64,000 nt of DNA from Chondrinema litorale (GTDB lineage: Bacteria > Bacteroidota > Bacteroidia > Cytophagales > Flammeovirgaceae): NCBI RefSeq assembly GCF_026250525.1, contig NZ_CP111044.1:577077-641076 (forward strand). The letters run 5' to 3'. The notes under the pieces were generated by a model. It was not told the DNA's origin, ran no database searches, and saw nothing but the letters and a program-made list of their open reading frames with translations. Made by a program: the position numbers and the translations under genes. This document shows, one piece after another, positions 1 through 8,322 of the stretch (position 1 is its first letter; each line of letters starts with the position of its first letter).

Positions 1-1
1 A

Positions 2-145
2 TCTAAAGAAATGATTGGCGGCTATTACCTTTTACAAGCTGCAGACCAAGAAACTGTTGTAGAACTTGCTAAAGAATGTCCTTGCCACCTATGGGGAGGA
101 ACTACCGAAATTAGACCAATTATGGAGATGGAAGATTATGAGTAA
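2..145 (+). CDS. YCII-family (DGPF/YCII domain) protein, C-terminal part
   Basis: The reading frame enters from the left edge and gives 47 residues before TAA at 143-145. The residues GGYYLLQA and the run ending EIRPIMEMEDYE are typical of the C-terminus of small YCII-like proteins. The 5' part is outside the window. The stop overlaps the start of the sigma gene in ATGAGTAA (138-145), which suggests translational coupling. YCII/DGPF genes next to ECF42-type sigma factors are a known conserved pairing, and this supports both assignments. Biochemical function is unknown for most of the family. Confidence 0.75.
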   Translation, partial: SKEMIGGYYLLQAADQETVVELAKECPCHLWGGTTEIRPIMEMEDYE

Positions 146-1340
146 TCATTCACATCAGATAATTGAATCTAGCTATCGTGCTTACTATGGCAAACTATTC
201 TCCGCACTGTTAAATCAGTTCGGAGTTAGTTATGTCAATGAGATTGAAGATGCCATTCAAAACTCATTTTTAAAATCGCTCAAAAGCTGGAAGCCAAACC
301 ATTTGCCTGACAACAGGGAAAATTGGCTTTATATAGTTGCTAAAAATGATCTGGTAAACCAAATTAAGCGAAGCAGTAAGTCGAGTTCGGCAACAATAAA
401 TTTAGAAATACAAGACAATGCAAAAACTGATGATTTAAGACTGCAAACCATTTTGCTCTTTTCTTCTTCCAAGAAGATTTCTACGCAGACAAAAGTAATT
501 TTTATACTGAAAAACATCTTTGGTTTAAATGTTCGAGAAATTGCCGAAAGCACTTTGCTCAACCAAGATGCCATTTACAAAAGTATTAAACGAGCAAAAA
601 AGACCCTCCAAACTGAATTTGTAGATACTCAAATTGACTCGATTAATGCTGGCCACAATGAAATTATAATTGTAGAAGAAATTCTCTATGCAGTTTTTAA
701 TATCGGTTTCGACTCTTTTAATGAAAAAGTAAAATCGATGGTGAATGAAGATTTGTGCCTAGAGGCATTATCTCTCGCTAAGCTACTTTCAGAAAAATGC
801 GCAACTGATTCCACAAAAAACTTAATGGCGCTGTTCTGCTTTCACATTGCCAGATTGCCTGCTAAAATTGATAATGGAAAACTCATTCCTTTTATCAAAC
901 AAGAAAAAACCAAGTGGAATAAAGAGTTATTCAATTTAGGATTTCACTTTTTACAAAAACCAGATCAGCTAGATAAATTCTATCTAGAAGCATTAATTAT
1001 TAGTAAATACATGGGCACCAACACTTATGATGCTGCTCACTGGGAAGAAATAATAAAACTGTATGAATTACTGGTGAAATGCTACAACTCTCCCATTGTA
1101 AAGTTGAATCTCTGCTATGCGTTACACAAAGCTCATAAAACAAATGAAGCATTGTCACTTTTAGAAGACTTAAAACATGAACTTCCAGATAATCACATCT
1201 ATCTGTCTTTGGTGAAAGCAGATATTTTAAAAGAAACAAATACAGAAGAAGCAGAAAAAATCTTGCTTTCTGTACTCAACAACATGAACCAAAGCATACG
1301 CAAAGAATACATCTTAGAAAATGGCTTTATAAAGCTGTAA
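138..1340 (+). CDS. ECF42-like RNA polymerase sigma factor with C-terminal helical (DUF6596/TPR-like) extension
   Basis: The protein has about 400 residues. Residues 1-80 carry a sigma region 2 (including DAIQNSFLKSLKSW and NWLYIVAKNDLVNQIKR), and about 105-160 a region 4 helix-turn-helix (FGLNVREIAESTLLNQDAIYKSIKRAKK). The remaining 220 residues are a helical C-terminal domain beginning at ILYAVFNIGFDSF, as in the ECF42 group, and this domain is thought to replace an anti-sigma factor. The open frame reaches upstream to 66, but that part lies inside the YCII gene. The ATG at 138, which overlaps the YCII stop, is the better start and gives the normal family length. It probably controls its YCII partner genes. 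Confidence 0.85.
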   Translation: MSNHSHQIIESSYRAYYGKLFSALLNQFGVSYVNEIEDAIQNSFLKSLKSWKPNHLPDNRENWLYIVAKNDLVNQIKRSSKSSSATINLEIQDNAKTDDLRLQTILLFSSSKKISTQTKVIFILKNIFGLNVREIAESTLLNQDAIYKSIKRAKKTLQTEFVDTQIDSINAGHNEIIIVEEILYAVFNIGFDSFNEKVKSMVNEDLCLEALSLAKLLSEKCATDSTKNLMALFCFHIARLPAKIDNGKLIPFIKQEKTKWNKELFNLGFHFLQKPDQLDKFYLEALIISKYMGTNTYDAAHWEEIIKLYELLVKCYNSPIVKLNLCYALHKAHKTNEALSLLEDLKHELPDNHIYLSLVKADILKETNTEEAEKILLSVLNNMNQSIRKEYILENGFIKL

Positions 1341-1435
1341 GACCTTTCACTGTTCTCTTAGATTACTATCATAAAATTCATAATCTCCCCTACCCATTCG
1401 AATTAAAAGCATTCTCTTTAGTTCTCTAATTTATA

Positions 1436-1512
1436 AAAATTACATTTAGGACTTAAATAATTAGCCGATCTCTTTTTTATTCTGTTTATTAAAACTACAT
1501 TTAGGACTTAAA
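1436..1512 (+). promoter_or_regulatory. Pair of direct repeats upstream of padR-like gene (candidate PadR operators)
   Basis: The 17-mer TACATTTAGGACTTAAA occurs at 1441-1457 and again at 1496-1512, 55 bp apart. Including the preceding A-rich bases, 21 of 22 positions match. Each copy has an imperfect dyad (TTTA...TAAA). The second copy ends 10 bp before the regulator's ATG. This position suits autoregulation by the PadR protein, but binding is inferred. Confidence 0.5.
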
Positions 1513-1521
1513 CATAAGATT

Positions 1522-1854
1522 ATGTCGAAATATTCTATTGGCGAGTTCGAAGAAATTGTATTGCTTACAGTAGCTGTATTGTATGAAAATGCGTACGGAA
1601 TCACGATTAAAAAGGAAATAGAAGACAGGTTAGATAGAAAAGTGAGTGTAGGTGCCATGCGTACTGCGCTTAAAAGATTAGAGAAAAAAGGTTTTTTGGA
1701 ATCTGAGTTTGGCGAAGCTACAGCTATTCGTGGTGGTAAAAGAAAGAGATATTTCAAAGTGACAGTTTATGGAAAGAGAGCGCTGGATTATGTGATGTCG
1801 ACCAGAAAACAACTTTGGGATGCAATTCCTCCAATGGCCTTTGAATTTAAATAA
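1522..1854 (+). CDS. PadR-family transcriptional regulator
   Basis: This is a short winged-helix regulator of 110 residues, typical of the compact PadR subfamily 2. Visible features are the N-terminal helix EFEEIVLLTVAVLYENAYG, the recognition segment VSVGAMRTALKRLEKKGFL, the wing EATAIRGGKRKRYFKVT and the C-terminal helix. The ATG lies just after the second direct repeat. The stop is two bases before the ATG of the permease gene, so the two form one operon. In Bacteroidota this regulator is very often paired with FtsX-type permeases carrying a permease prefix domain, as here. The inducing signal is unknown; cell-envelope or antimicrobial stress is a common guess. Confidence 0.9.
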   Translation: MSKYSIGEFEEIVLLTVAVLYENAYGITIKKEIEDRLDRKVSVGAMRTALKRLEKKGFLESEFGEATAIRGGKRKRYFKVTVYGKRALDYVMSTRKQLWDAIPPMAFEFK

Positions 1855-1856
1855 TT

Positions 1857-4442
1857 ATGCAAGATCAGCAACAGAAGATAAATCCGCCAAAACTGGCGCT
1901 CAAATTTCTCAGATGGTTTTGCTCTTCCGATTTAATTGAAGATGTAGAAGGTGATCTGCTCGAACTTTTTGACGAGCGCAGCAATACAAGCCATGCTTAT
2001 GCTAAAAGAAGATTCATTCTTGATGTGATCCTGCTTTTTAGACCCGGAATCATAAAAAATATTTCATATTACTCAACTAGTGCCACCATGTTTCAAAACC
2101 ATCTAATTACTGCATTACGCCATATTTTCAGGTATAAAGGCTACACCACCATTAACCTACTCGGCTTGGTGGTTGGTTTAGCTTCGAGCATTCTTATTTT
2201 AACCTGGGTTCGAGATGAACTAAAAATGGATACACTCCATGAAAAAGAGGTTTACAAAGTTTGGCGAAACATGTATCAGAGCAATGGTGAGATACAAACT
2301 ACAGAAGCCATACCGCAGCCTTTGGTAGAAGTGCTTAACAATGAGTATCCGCAGATTGATAAGATGAGCACTCTAAGTGCACAAACAGAAATACTTTTCC
2401 GCAATGGAGAGGAAACTAGCTTCGAATCTGGTGTTTATGCCTCTGCCGATTTTTTCAATATTTTCAACTTTGATATAATAGCTGGCAATAGTAAAAACCC
2501 ACTAGATGACATGTATTCGCTGGTACTTTCTAAAAGTATGGCAGAGCGTTACTTTGGTAATGTTAAAAGTGCTATAGGCAAAACCTTAATGGTGAATGAG
2601 CAAAAGCAGGAATTTGTGGTAACTGCTGTAGTTGAAGATAAGAATACAAACAGTGCTATTAAGTTCGATTGGATGATTCCAGTTGAAGAATATATCTCAA
2701 GAAACGACTGGATAGAAAGCTGGGACAACGGTGGTTTTTACATCTACTTTAGTTTGAAAGATGGCGCTGATATTAATGAAGTAAATGCGAGAATTGAGCA
2801 AGAAATAAATAAACACACGAATACCGAAGTTGATGAACGATTGATCACTCAATCTATAAAAGATACTTACCTCTACTCAGAGTTTAAAAATGGTGTGCCT
2901 GTAAGCGGGCGTATTAGATACATCAAAATACTTTCTGGTATTGCTATTTTCCTTCTTGTAATGGCTTGTATCAACTTTATGAATCTTGCCACTGCCAGAT
3001 CTAGCAGAAGAGCCAAAGAAGTTGGCGTGAGAAAAGTTTTAGGAGCACAAAAAGAATTGATTAGCCAACAGTTTTTTGTTGAATCATTCTTACTCACTTT
3101 TATCTCTGTGGGCTTGGCTTTGGTGATTGTTAGTTTAGTCCTTCCCTATTTTAATCAACTCACCAACAAAGATCTAAGCCTTTCTCTTACTGATCCAGAA
3201 GTTTTACTTTCTCTTGCAGGAATCACTTTTATAGTTGGTTTTCTTTCTGGTAGTTACCCAGCGATTTTGCTACCCACTTTCGGAATTACAGATTCTTTAA
3301 AAGGAATGATAAGAGGTTCTAAGTTTAATCAAACACTTAGAAACACCTTGGTAGTTTTCCAATTTGCGATGGCAATTATGCTTATTATCGGCACCTTCGT
3401 AGTTATGTCTCAGATCGATTACATCCTCAATAAAAACTTAGGGCTCAAAAAAGACAACTTGCTCTACTTTAACATGTCTGAAGATTATACAGGTAAAGAA
3501 GATGCTTATAGAAATAAGTTAATGAAATTCCCGCAGATTAAAGATGTTACTTTCACTTCGGGCAACCCTGTTTCTTATGGCAGATCTACGAGTTCGGCAA
3601 GTTGGGAAGGAAAAAGTCCTGATGATATGTTAGAGATCAATGTGATGATTACAGATGCTCACTTTTTCAGTGCGATGGGTACAGAAATGAAAGAAGGAAG
3701 AGGCTTTGTAGAAGGCAGACAAACTGATAAAAGTACATTTGTGATTAATGAAGTTGCAGCTAAATTAATTGGTTATGAAAATCCATTAGACCAAAAGCTA
3801 TCTGTTTGGGGAATGGACGGAACAATTATAGGTGTGGTAAAAGACTTCCATATGAATAGCCTGTACGAGCCTATTAAGCCTCTCATTATTGCCAATATTC
3901 CTGAATATACCAACACAGCTTTTATTAGAATTGAGGGTGATTTGCAAGAAGCACTTTACCAAATAGAAAAGACCAGCAAAGAGATAAGCCCTTCTTATCC
4001 TTTCAGATATAAATTTTTAGATCAAGAATATGCAGAGTCTTATAGAAACGAAATCATTGTAAGCACGATGATTCGCATATTTGCTTTTATTGCCATCTTC
4101 ATTTCATGCTTGGGCTTGTTTGGGCTTTCTTCTTACTCTGCCGATCAGCGATCTAAAGAAATTGGAATTAGAAAAATTAATGGAGCCAATACTTGGGGCA
4201 TTGTTTATCTTCTTTCAAAAAACTATTCAAAACTGATTATAATTGCTTTTGTATTAGCTAGTCCGATAGCTTATTACCTTTCGGAGCAATGGTTAGAAAA
4301 CTTCACATTTCATGTTAGTCTCAATATTTTCATTTTTATAATAGCAGGAATGATCGCCTTTCTAATTGGTGCCCTTACTGTAAGCATCAAATCTTACCAA
4401 GCAGCTACAGTAAATCCAATTAAGACATTGAAAAGTGAGTGA
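1857..4442 (+). CDS. ABC transporter permease, MacB/FtsX type with N-terminal permease prefix domain
   Basis: This membrane protein has 861 residues. Residues 1-80 form the cytosolic prefix domain found in PadR-linked permeases (WFCSSDLIEDVEGDLLELF). Two MacB-like halves follow. Each has a transmembrane helix, a periplasmic domain and an FtsX core, with conserved MACINFMNLATARSSRRAKE near 380 and FGLSSYSADQRSKEIGIRK near 770. No ATPase gene is adjacent, so the partner would be encoded elsewhere. Such permeases act in mechanotransmission or export of lipoproteins and antimicrobial peptides; the substrate here is unknown. It is co-transcribed with the PadR gene. Confidence 0.9.
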   Translation: MQDQQQKINPPKLALKFLRWFCSSDLIEDVEGDLLELFDERSNTSHAYAKRRFILDVILLFRPGIIKNISYYSTSATMFQNHLITALRHIFRYKGYTTINLLGLVVGLASSILILTWVRDELKMDTLHEKEVYKVWRNMYQSNGEIQTTEAIPQPLVEVLNNEYPQIDKMSTLSAQTEILFRNGEETSFESGVYASADFFNIFNFDIIAGNSKNPLDDMYSLVLSKSMAERYFGNVKSAIGKTLMVNEQKQEFVVTAVVEDKNTNSAIKFDWMIPVEEYISRNDWIESWDNGGFYIYFSLKDGADINEVNARIEQEINKHTNTEVDERLITQSIKDTYLYSEFKNGVPVSGRIRYIKILSGIAIFLLVMACINFMNLATARSSRRAKEVGVRKVLGAQKELISQQFFVESFLLTFISVGLALVIVSLVLPYFNQLTNKDLSLSLTDPEVLLSLAGITFIVGFLSGSYPAILLPTFGITDSLKGMIRGSKFNQTLRNTLVVFQFAMAIMLIIGTFVVMSQIDYILNKNLGLKKDNLLYFNMSEDYTGKEDAYRNKLMKFPQIKDVTFTSGNPVSYGRSTSSASWEGKSPDDMLEINVMITDAHFFSAMGTEMKEGRGFVEGRQTDKSTFVINEVAAKLIGYENPLDQKLSVWGMDGTIIGVVKDFHMNSLYEPIKPLIIANIPEYTNTAFIRIEGDLQEALYQIEKTSKEISPSYPFRYKFLDQEYAESYRNEIIVSTMIRIFAFIAIFISCLGLFGLSSYSADQRSKEIGIRKINGANTWGIVYLLSKNYSKLIIIAFVLASPIAYYLSEQWLENFTFHVSLNIFIFIIAGMIAFLIGALTVSIKSYQAATVNPIKTLKSE

Positions 4443-4472
4443 TTTGGGTGTCTAAGAAATGCAAAATTTATC

Positions 4473-4516
4473 AAATGGATATAGGCTAAAAATTGAAGTC
4501 TACATCCATTTTTTTG
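4473..4516 (+). terminator. Rho-independent terminator after the permease gene
   Basis: AAATGGAT (4473-4480) pairs with ATCCATTT (4504-4511), and TAG/CTA pairs inside across one A-C mismatch. A T-run follows. It lies 30 bp after the permease stop, between convergent genes. Confidence 0.7.
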
Positions 4517-4544
4517 TAGCTATTGAATCAATTAAATAGAAAGA

Positions 4545-5717
4545 CTAAGGTAAATTTTTAAGCATGAACTTTTTTACATTCTCTCCCATAATTGCTTTAA
4601 CTTCCTCTTCTTTAAAACCCTGTTTAATAAGCTCTTCTACTAGCAAAGGCAACCCAGTTATGTCGAAAGGAACTGTTGCACTTCCATCATAATCTGAACC
4701 TAAAGCGATACAATCTACACTGGCAATAGACTTTATGTGTTTCATGGCATCTACAATACCTTCTGTTAGCGGTTTGGTAACAGCTCCATCAAAAAAGCCA
4801 ACGCCAATTAATCCTCCATTGGCAGCTATCTTTTGAATATGCTCATCGGATAAGTTTCGAACATTGTCTAAAGAGCCTTTTACACCAGTATGAGAAACAA
4901 GTATTGGTCTACTTGTTACTTCTAGTACATCATCAATCAATGCGGGTGCTGCATGGGCAACATCAATTATCATCTCCAATTCATCCATGCGTTGTATTAC
5001 TTCTTTACCAAAATCTGTAAGTCCTTCTTTAGAAATTCCATGAGCAGAACCACCAAGTTCTGTATCAAAAAAATGTGTCGGAGCCAACATACGGACACCT
5101 TCACTATAAAGCTTTTCCAAGTTTTCCATTTTACCTTCTAGACAATGCGCCCCTTCTATTCCTAAAAAACCACCCATTACTCGCTTGTTCTCTTTCTTCA
5201 AAGTAATGAGTCTTTCTAAATCTGCTTTGCTTTTTACCACAATAAACTCATCTTCATAATCAAATGCAAACTCGTGTAGCTTTCTACTTTGATAAACTGC
5301 TCTAGCTGAAAGACTAAACCAATTAGAAATTGGTCTTGCCTGTAAGAAATTTAGCATCGTGATATTATCAAAAGCATCTGCCGAGTTTTTTGAAAAATTC
5401 TGTCCTTTTGGTGATTTGGTTACAATCGTAAATGCTTCTAAAGCCATATTAGCCTCTTGCATCCTCGGAAAATCTATATGCCCAAAAGAATTTTTAACAG
5501 TAAGGTCTCGACTCCAAAGCAATGCATCGCAATGTAAGTCTGCAATAAAATCGAGTGAGTTATATAATGCAAGAGCCTTGTCTGAAACCTTATATGGAGG
5601 TAGGGTCTTAGTTTCATTTAAATTTTTATCGAACTCGTTTGGAGCAATAATTACGGTAACAATGTAGGCTAAGATAAGCACCACAAATACGATAGCAAGC
5701 CACTTAAATTTTTTCAT
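4545..5717 (-). CDS. Membrane dipeptidase (peptidase M19, renal dipeptidase family)
   Basis: The protein has 390 residues. An N-terminal hydrophobic helix (about 5-25) anchors or exports it. Zinc-site motifs of the M19 family are visible in order: DLHCD (His62, Asp64), the bridging Glu in GIEGAHCLEG near 185, VSHTG near 290, and GSDYDG near 348. These metallo-dipeptidases cleave dipeptides, some also dehydro- or D-containing substrates, outside the cytoplasm. It faces the permease gene tail to tail and stands alone, so its substrate cannot be told from context. Confidence 0.92.
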   Translation of the reverse strand: MKKFKWLAIVFVVLILAYIVTVIIAPNEFDKNLNETKTLPPYKVSDKALALYNSLDFIADLHCDALLWSRDLTVKNSFGHIDFPRMQEANMALEAFTIVTKSPKGQNFSKNSADAFDNITMLNFLQARPISNWFSLSARAVYQSRKLHEFAFDYEDEFIVVKSKADLERLITLKKENKRVMGGFLGIEGAHCLEGKMENLEKLYSEGVRMLAPTHFFDTELGGSAHGISKEGLTDFGKEVIQRMDELEMIIDVAHAAPALIDDVLEVTSRPILVSHTGVKGSLDNVRNLSDEHIQKIAANGGLIGVGFFDGAVTKPLTEGIVDAMKHIKSIASVDCIALGSDYDGSATVPFDITGLPLLVEELIKQGFKEEEVKAIMGENVKKFMLKNLP

Positions 5718-5952
5718 TAAATCTCTAATTCCAATTAAAAAACAGGTGAAAATATTTCTGTGTTGGTCGTATTCTGAAACTTGACGGATTAAACTTATAC
5801 AAAAAAATTAAGGCTACACAATTATTGTAAATTCTTACAAAAGTGATAGCCTATTCAGGTTTTCAGACAGTAATTAAAGGGCTTTTTATAAACCTTTTCT
5901 TCTTGTGAAGAACTGATTATCTAATTCGATAAAAAATTTAATTGAAAATTAT

Positions 5953-5997
5953 GTAACCTGTGAGTTACCTTTTATATTTATATAACTTTTAAGTTAC
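5953..5997 (+). promoter_or_regulatory. Two inverted-repeat operators, probably for the ArsR-family regulator
   Basis: GTAACCTGTGAGTTAC (5953-5968) and ATAACTTTTAAGTTAC (5982-5997) share the form RTAACYT-N4-AGTTAC and start 29 bp apart. Each is a dyad with 5-bp arms, perfect in the first and with one mismatch in the second. They lie 6-50 bp before the first ATG of the SRPBCC-ArsR operon and bracket an AT-rich stretch able to hold the promoter. This arrangement is typical of ArsR autorepression. Confidence 0.6.
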
Positions 5998-6002
5998 ATA
6001 TT

Positions 6003-6455
6003 ATGCAAAAAGAAATTAATCATCAATTTACATTTGGCCAGCCACCTGAAATAGTATGGGAATATTTAACCGATTCGGAATTATTAGCCCAATGGTTAAT
6101 GCCAAATGACTTTAAACTGGTTGTTGGACACAAGTTTCAATTTGGAGCAAAACCTAAGTTAAAGATTGGCTTTGATGGAAGAATATACTGCGAAGTTTTA
6201 GAAATAATCCCTCACAAAAAGCTTGTTTACTCTTGGAAAGGTGGTTTATCTAAAGAAAATCCATCGCTTGATTCAATAGTTACTTGGACTCTCACACCAA
6301 TAGATACTGGTACAGTTTTGAGATTGAAACACTCCGGTTTTAAAGGTCTTAAAAATTACTTGCCTTATTTCATTATGAACAAAGGTTGGGTTAAAATAGG
6401 AAAGCGATTATTCGAAAAATTAAACCTCAAAGAAAATGACACAACAAACATTTGA
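6003..6455 (+). CDS. SRPBCC/AHSA1-like (START-fold) protein
   Basis: This 150-residue protein has the AHSA1/CalC-like SRPBCC signature. It shows an N-terminal strand, then PEIVWEYLTDSELLAQWLMP, a central GFDGRIYCEVLEIIPHKKLV, and WTLTPIDTGTVLRLKHSGF near 95. The fold makes a hydrophobic ligand cavity. The 3' end overlaps the ArsR gene by 20 bases, and a third gene of the same family follows. SRPBCC proteins beside compact ArsR repressors are very common, but their ligands are usually unknown. Confidence 0.85.
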   Translation: MQKEINHQFTFGQPPEIVWEYLTDSELLAQWLMPNDFKLVVGHKFQFGAKPKLKIGFDGRIYCEVLEIIPHKKLVYSWKGGLSKENPSLDSIVTWTLTPIDTGTVLRLKHSGFKGLKNYLPYFIMNKGWVKIGKRLFEKLNLKENDTTNI

Positions 6456-6759
6456 TGCATTTCAAGTAATTGCTGACCCTAGTAGAAGGCAAATTCTACA
6501 ACTACTATCAAAAGATAGTTTAACCATAAACTCTTTGGCCGAGAATTTTGAAATGAGCCGACCAGCAGTATCTAAACACATTAAAATTCTTAATAATGCG
6601 GGGTTCATTTCTATTGAAAATATTGGTAGAGAAAGATACTGTACATTGAAGCAAGATGGATTTAACGAGTTACAAGAATGGATCAATTATTTTGATAGTT
6701 TTTGGCTATCGAAACTCAAAAAATTAGAATCACTTCTCAACCAAAAAGCTAGTGAATAA
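6436..6759 (+). CDS. ArsR-family winged-helix transcriptional regulator
   Basis: This 107-residue regulator has a clear winged helix: IADPSRRQILQLLSKDSL, then NSLAENFEMSRPAVSKHIKI as the recognition helix and a wing at GRERYCTLKQDG. Its C-terminal tail (LQEWINYFDSFW) is typical of the AHSA1-linked ArsR subgroup. No metal-binding cysteine pair of the arsenic type (CxC) is seen, so metal sensing is unlikely. The start overlaps the preceding gene by 20 bases and the stop overlaps the next start (TAATG). The dyads at 5953-5997 are the likely operators. Confidence 0.9.
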   Translation: MTQQTFDAFQVIADPSRRQILQLLSKDSLTINSLAENFEMSRPAVSKHIKILNNAGFISIENIGRERYCTLKQDGFNELQEWINYFDSFWLSKLKKLESLLNQKASE

Positions 6760-7252
6760 TGAAACGAACTATCAATTTAAAAACAGTTTTACCTTATAGC
6801 CAAGAACAAGTTTGGATGGCTTTAACAAATCCACAATGGCTTGGCAAATGGTTTATGGAAAACAACATCGCACCACAGATAGGCCACTCTTTTACCTTCA
6901 AAATGAAGCCGCAAAAAGGTTGGGATGGTCTCACTGCGAAATAATTGATCTTAAACCCAATGAATATATTGCATATACCTATTGTGGAGAAGCAACAGGT
7001 GAAAAAACTTTAGCTTGCGCAGGAATCTATTCTGATACAAAAGATAATTTATATAAAGGTATATTTACACAACTAGATACTGTACTGAGTTTTACTTTAG
7101 AACCAACTTGTGCTGGAACCATTTTACGGTTGAAACATGCTGGTTACAAAGGTCTAAAATTGGTGATTGTAAGCTTTGTAATGCAAATGGGATGGAAAAA
7201 ACAATTACAAAAGAAGCTCCCAAACGCATTGGCGGAAATGACAAAAAGATGA
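6759..7252 (+). pseudogene. Second SRPBCC/AHSA1-like gene, frameshifted
   Basis: The first frame encodes MKRTINLKTVLPYSQEQVWM through KPQKGWDG and stops at 6942-6944. The remainder of the domain (CEIIDLKPNEYIAYTY, then TCAGTILRLKHAGYKGLKL) continues in another frame to 7252. Aligned with the intact paralogue at 6003-6455, the switch falls near 6930-6940 and fits loss of one base. The downstream part is still well conserved, so the lesion is recent, or it is a sequencing error. The intact protein would have about 163 residues. The start is coupled to the ArsR stop. Confidence 0.75.
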
Positions 7253-7269
7253 GTTATAACAAACTCATC
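7241..7269 (-). terminator. Terminator hairpin between convergent genes
   Basis: GATGAGTT (7248-7255) and AACTCATC (7262-7269) form an 8-bp stem with a 6-base loop. On the minus strand it is followed by TTTTT, so it suits the minus-strand gene, whose stop codon lies in the stem. Confidence 0.6.
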
Positions 7270-7870
7270 TCGGCTTGTAAAAAATCACCAATTGTATCAT
7301 TACTCCGATTACAATAAGCACAATTATTTCTATTCTAGAAATGGTATTGCTGTTTTTAATCGCTCGGGTAGAATAGACGATTTGTCTCTCACTTTCCTTT
7401 ACTTGTATCTCTGAAAGCGCATCCAAATCGAACATAATGATACTGTATTGCAAATTTATGTTTTCGAATAATGTCGAATCTTTAGAAAGTTCACTTTGCT
7501 CATTTAAAGATTTTTCCAATACTCGCAGTTCAATCAAATGATGTTGAAGCGTATTAAAAATCTCTGCCTCATCATCGGTAAGTTTGGTTACGGTATACTT
7601 ATTAATCAATGTTTGAATTGAATCATTCGTAACTTGATTGATTCTTTTAATTTTAGCTAAATCTTCTTGAAATAAAGTAGTTTTCTTCAACTGAATTTGT
7701 CGAGCAATCTTATAGAGATAATCTTTTACAACAATCCTATCTGCATAGACTGTTGCCAGCGATTCTTTTACAATTTTAAAGTGATTGTTATCTACCATAT
7801 TGGTAGCTAGTATCAGGAAGAATACAAAACCTAATGCCAGAGCAGTTTTAAATTTTTGTTTGATAATCAT
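7265..7870 (-). CDS. Membrane protein with MCP-type four-helix-bundle sensory domain, no output domain
   Basis: The protein has 201 residues: a transmembrane helix at about 10-25, a 150-residue all-helical periplasmic segment with charged heptad-like stretches, a second transmembrane helix at about 178-198, and only three residues after it. This matches the ligand-binding module of chemoreceptors and some histidine kinases, but no HAMP, methyl-accepting or kinase domain follows. It may bind a ligand and signal through a partner. It lies downstream of a two-component pair and a secreted repeat protein on the same strand, which suggests shared function but does not prove it. Confidence 0.6.
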   Translation of the reverse strand: MIIKQKFKTALALGFVFFLILATNMVDNNHFKIVKESLATVYADRIVVKDYLYKIARQIQLKKTTLFQEDLAKIKRINQVTNDSIQTLINKYTVTKLTDDEAEIFNTLQHHLIELRVLEKSLNEQSELSKDSTLFENINLQYSIIMFDLDALSEIQVKESERQIVYSTRAIKNSNTISRIEIIVLIVIGVMIQLVIFYKPR

Positions 7871-7932
7871 ATTTTGTTAGTAGTAAGTCTTAATAATTTT
7901 GCATCTTCCTGATAGGTATTAAAAAATAGCTG

Positions 7933-8322
7933 CTATTTAATTTCGCTATTAGCCGTCCAAGGCTTACTATTTTTAGCTGCTGGTCCAAGTAATCTTGGCT
8001 TTTCTAGGTTCACTGTAACTACTTGCTCTTCCTTTGCAGTATTATCTTTCCAAGGCTTATAATTCTTGGCTGCTGGCCCCATTAGTTTGGGTTTAGATGT
8101 AGTTGTTACAGCTATAGAAGATGAAGTATTATCACTCTTCCAATGTTTATAGTTCTTGGCAGCAGGTCCTTTTAACCATTTTCTTTCTTTAGTTACCAGT
8201 GCCTTAGAACCATCGTCTGCATTTACACTATTAATTACCTGATCTTTAATACTGTTGTTACTTTGCCCATAACTCACCATTCCGATTAAGAAGAAGGCAA
8301 ATATCATTATTACGTTTTTCAT
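7933..8322 (-). CDS. Small secreted protein with three GPAAKN[YS]K[HP]W repeats
   Basis: The protein has 129 residues with a signal peptide (cleavage plausible after VSYGQ, residue 20). The mature part carries three copies of a short motif: KGPAAKNYKHWK near 51, MGPAAKNYKPWK near 81 and LGPAAKNSKPWT near 113. The copies are about 31 residues apart and separated by poorly conserved Ser/Thr/Lys-rich linkers. The repeats are basic and aromatic and contain no cysteine. I do not recognise a characterised family. It could be a cell-surface binding protein or a source of repeated peptides. It sits between the response regulator and the orphan four-helix sensor on the same strand. Confidence 0.7.
   Translation of the reverse strand: MKNVIMIFAFFLIGMVSYGQSNNSIKDQVINSVNADDGSKALVTKERKWLKGPAAKNYKHWKSDNTSSSIAVTTTSKPKLMGPAAKNYKPWKDNTAKEEQVVTVNLEKPRLLGPAAKNSKPWTANSEIK

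Noticed and set aside
66..137. N-terminal extension of the sigma-factor frame
   Set aside because: These codons overlap the YCII gene and are not sigma-like; ATG 138 fits the family length and the coupled stop/start.
1441..1512. TTAGGACTTA shared between the PadR-upstream repeats and the IS ends at 62910/64000
   Set aside because: Only 10 bases match, the repeats are in direct orientation 55 bp apart and no transposase remnant is present. This looks like chance, with operator function more likely.
6930..6945. Programmed frameshift in the second SRPBCC gene
   Set aside because: No slippery heptamer or downstream pseudoknot is apparent at the switch; a simple base loss explains it better.
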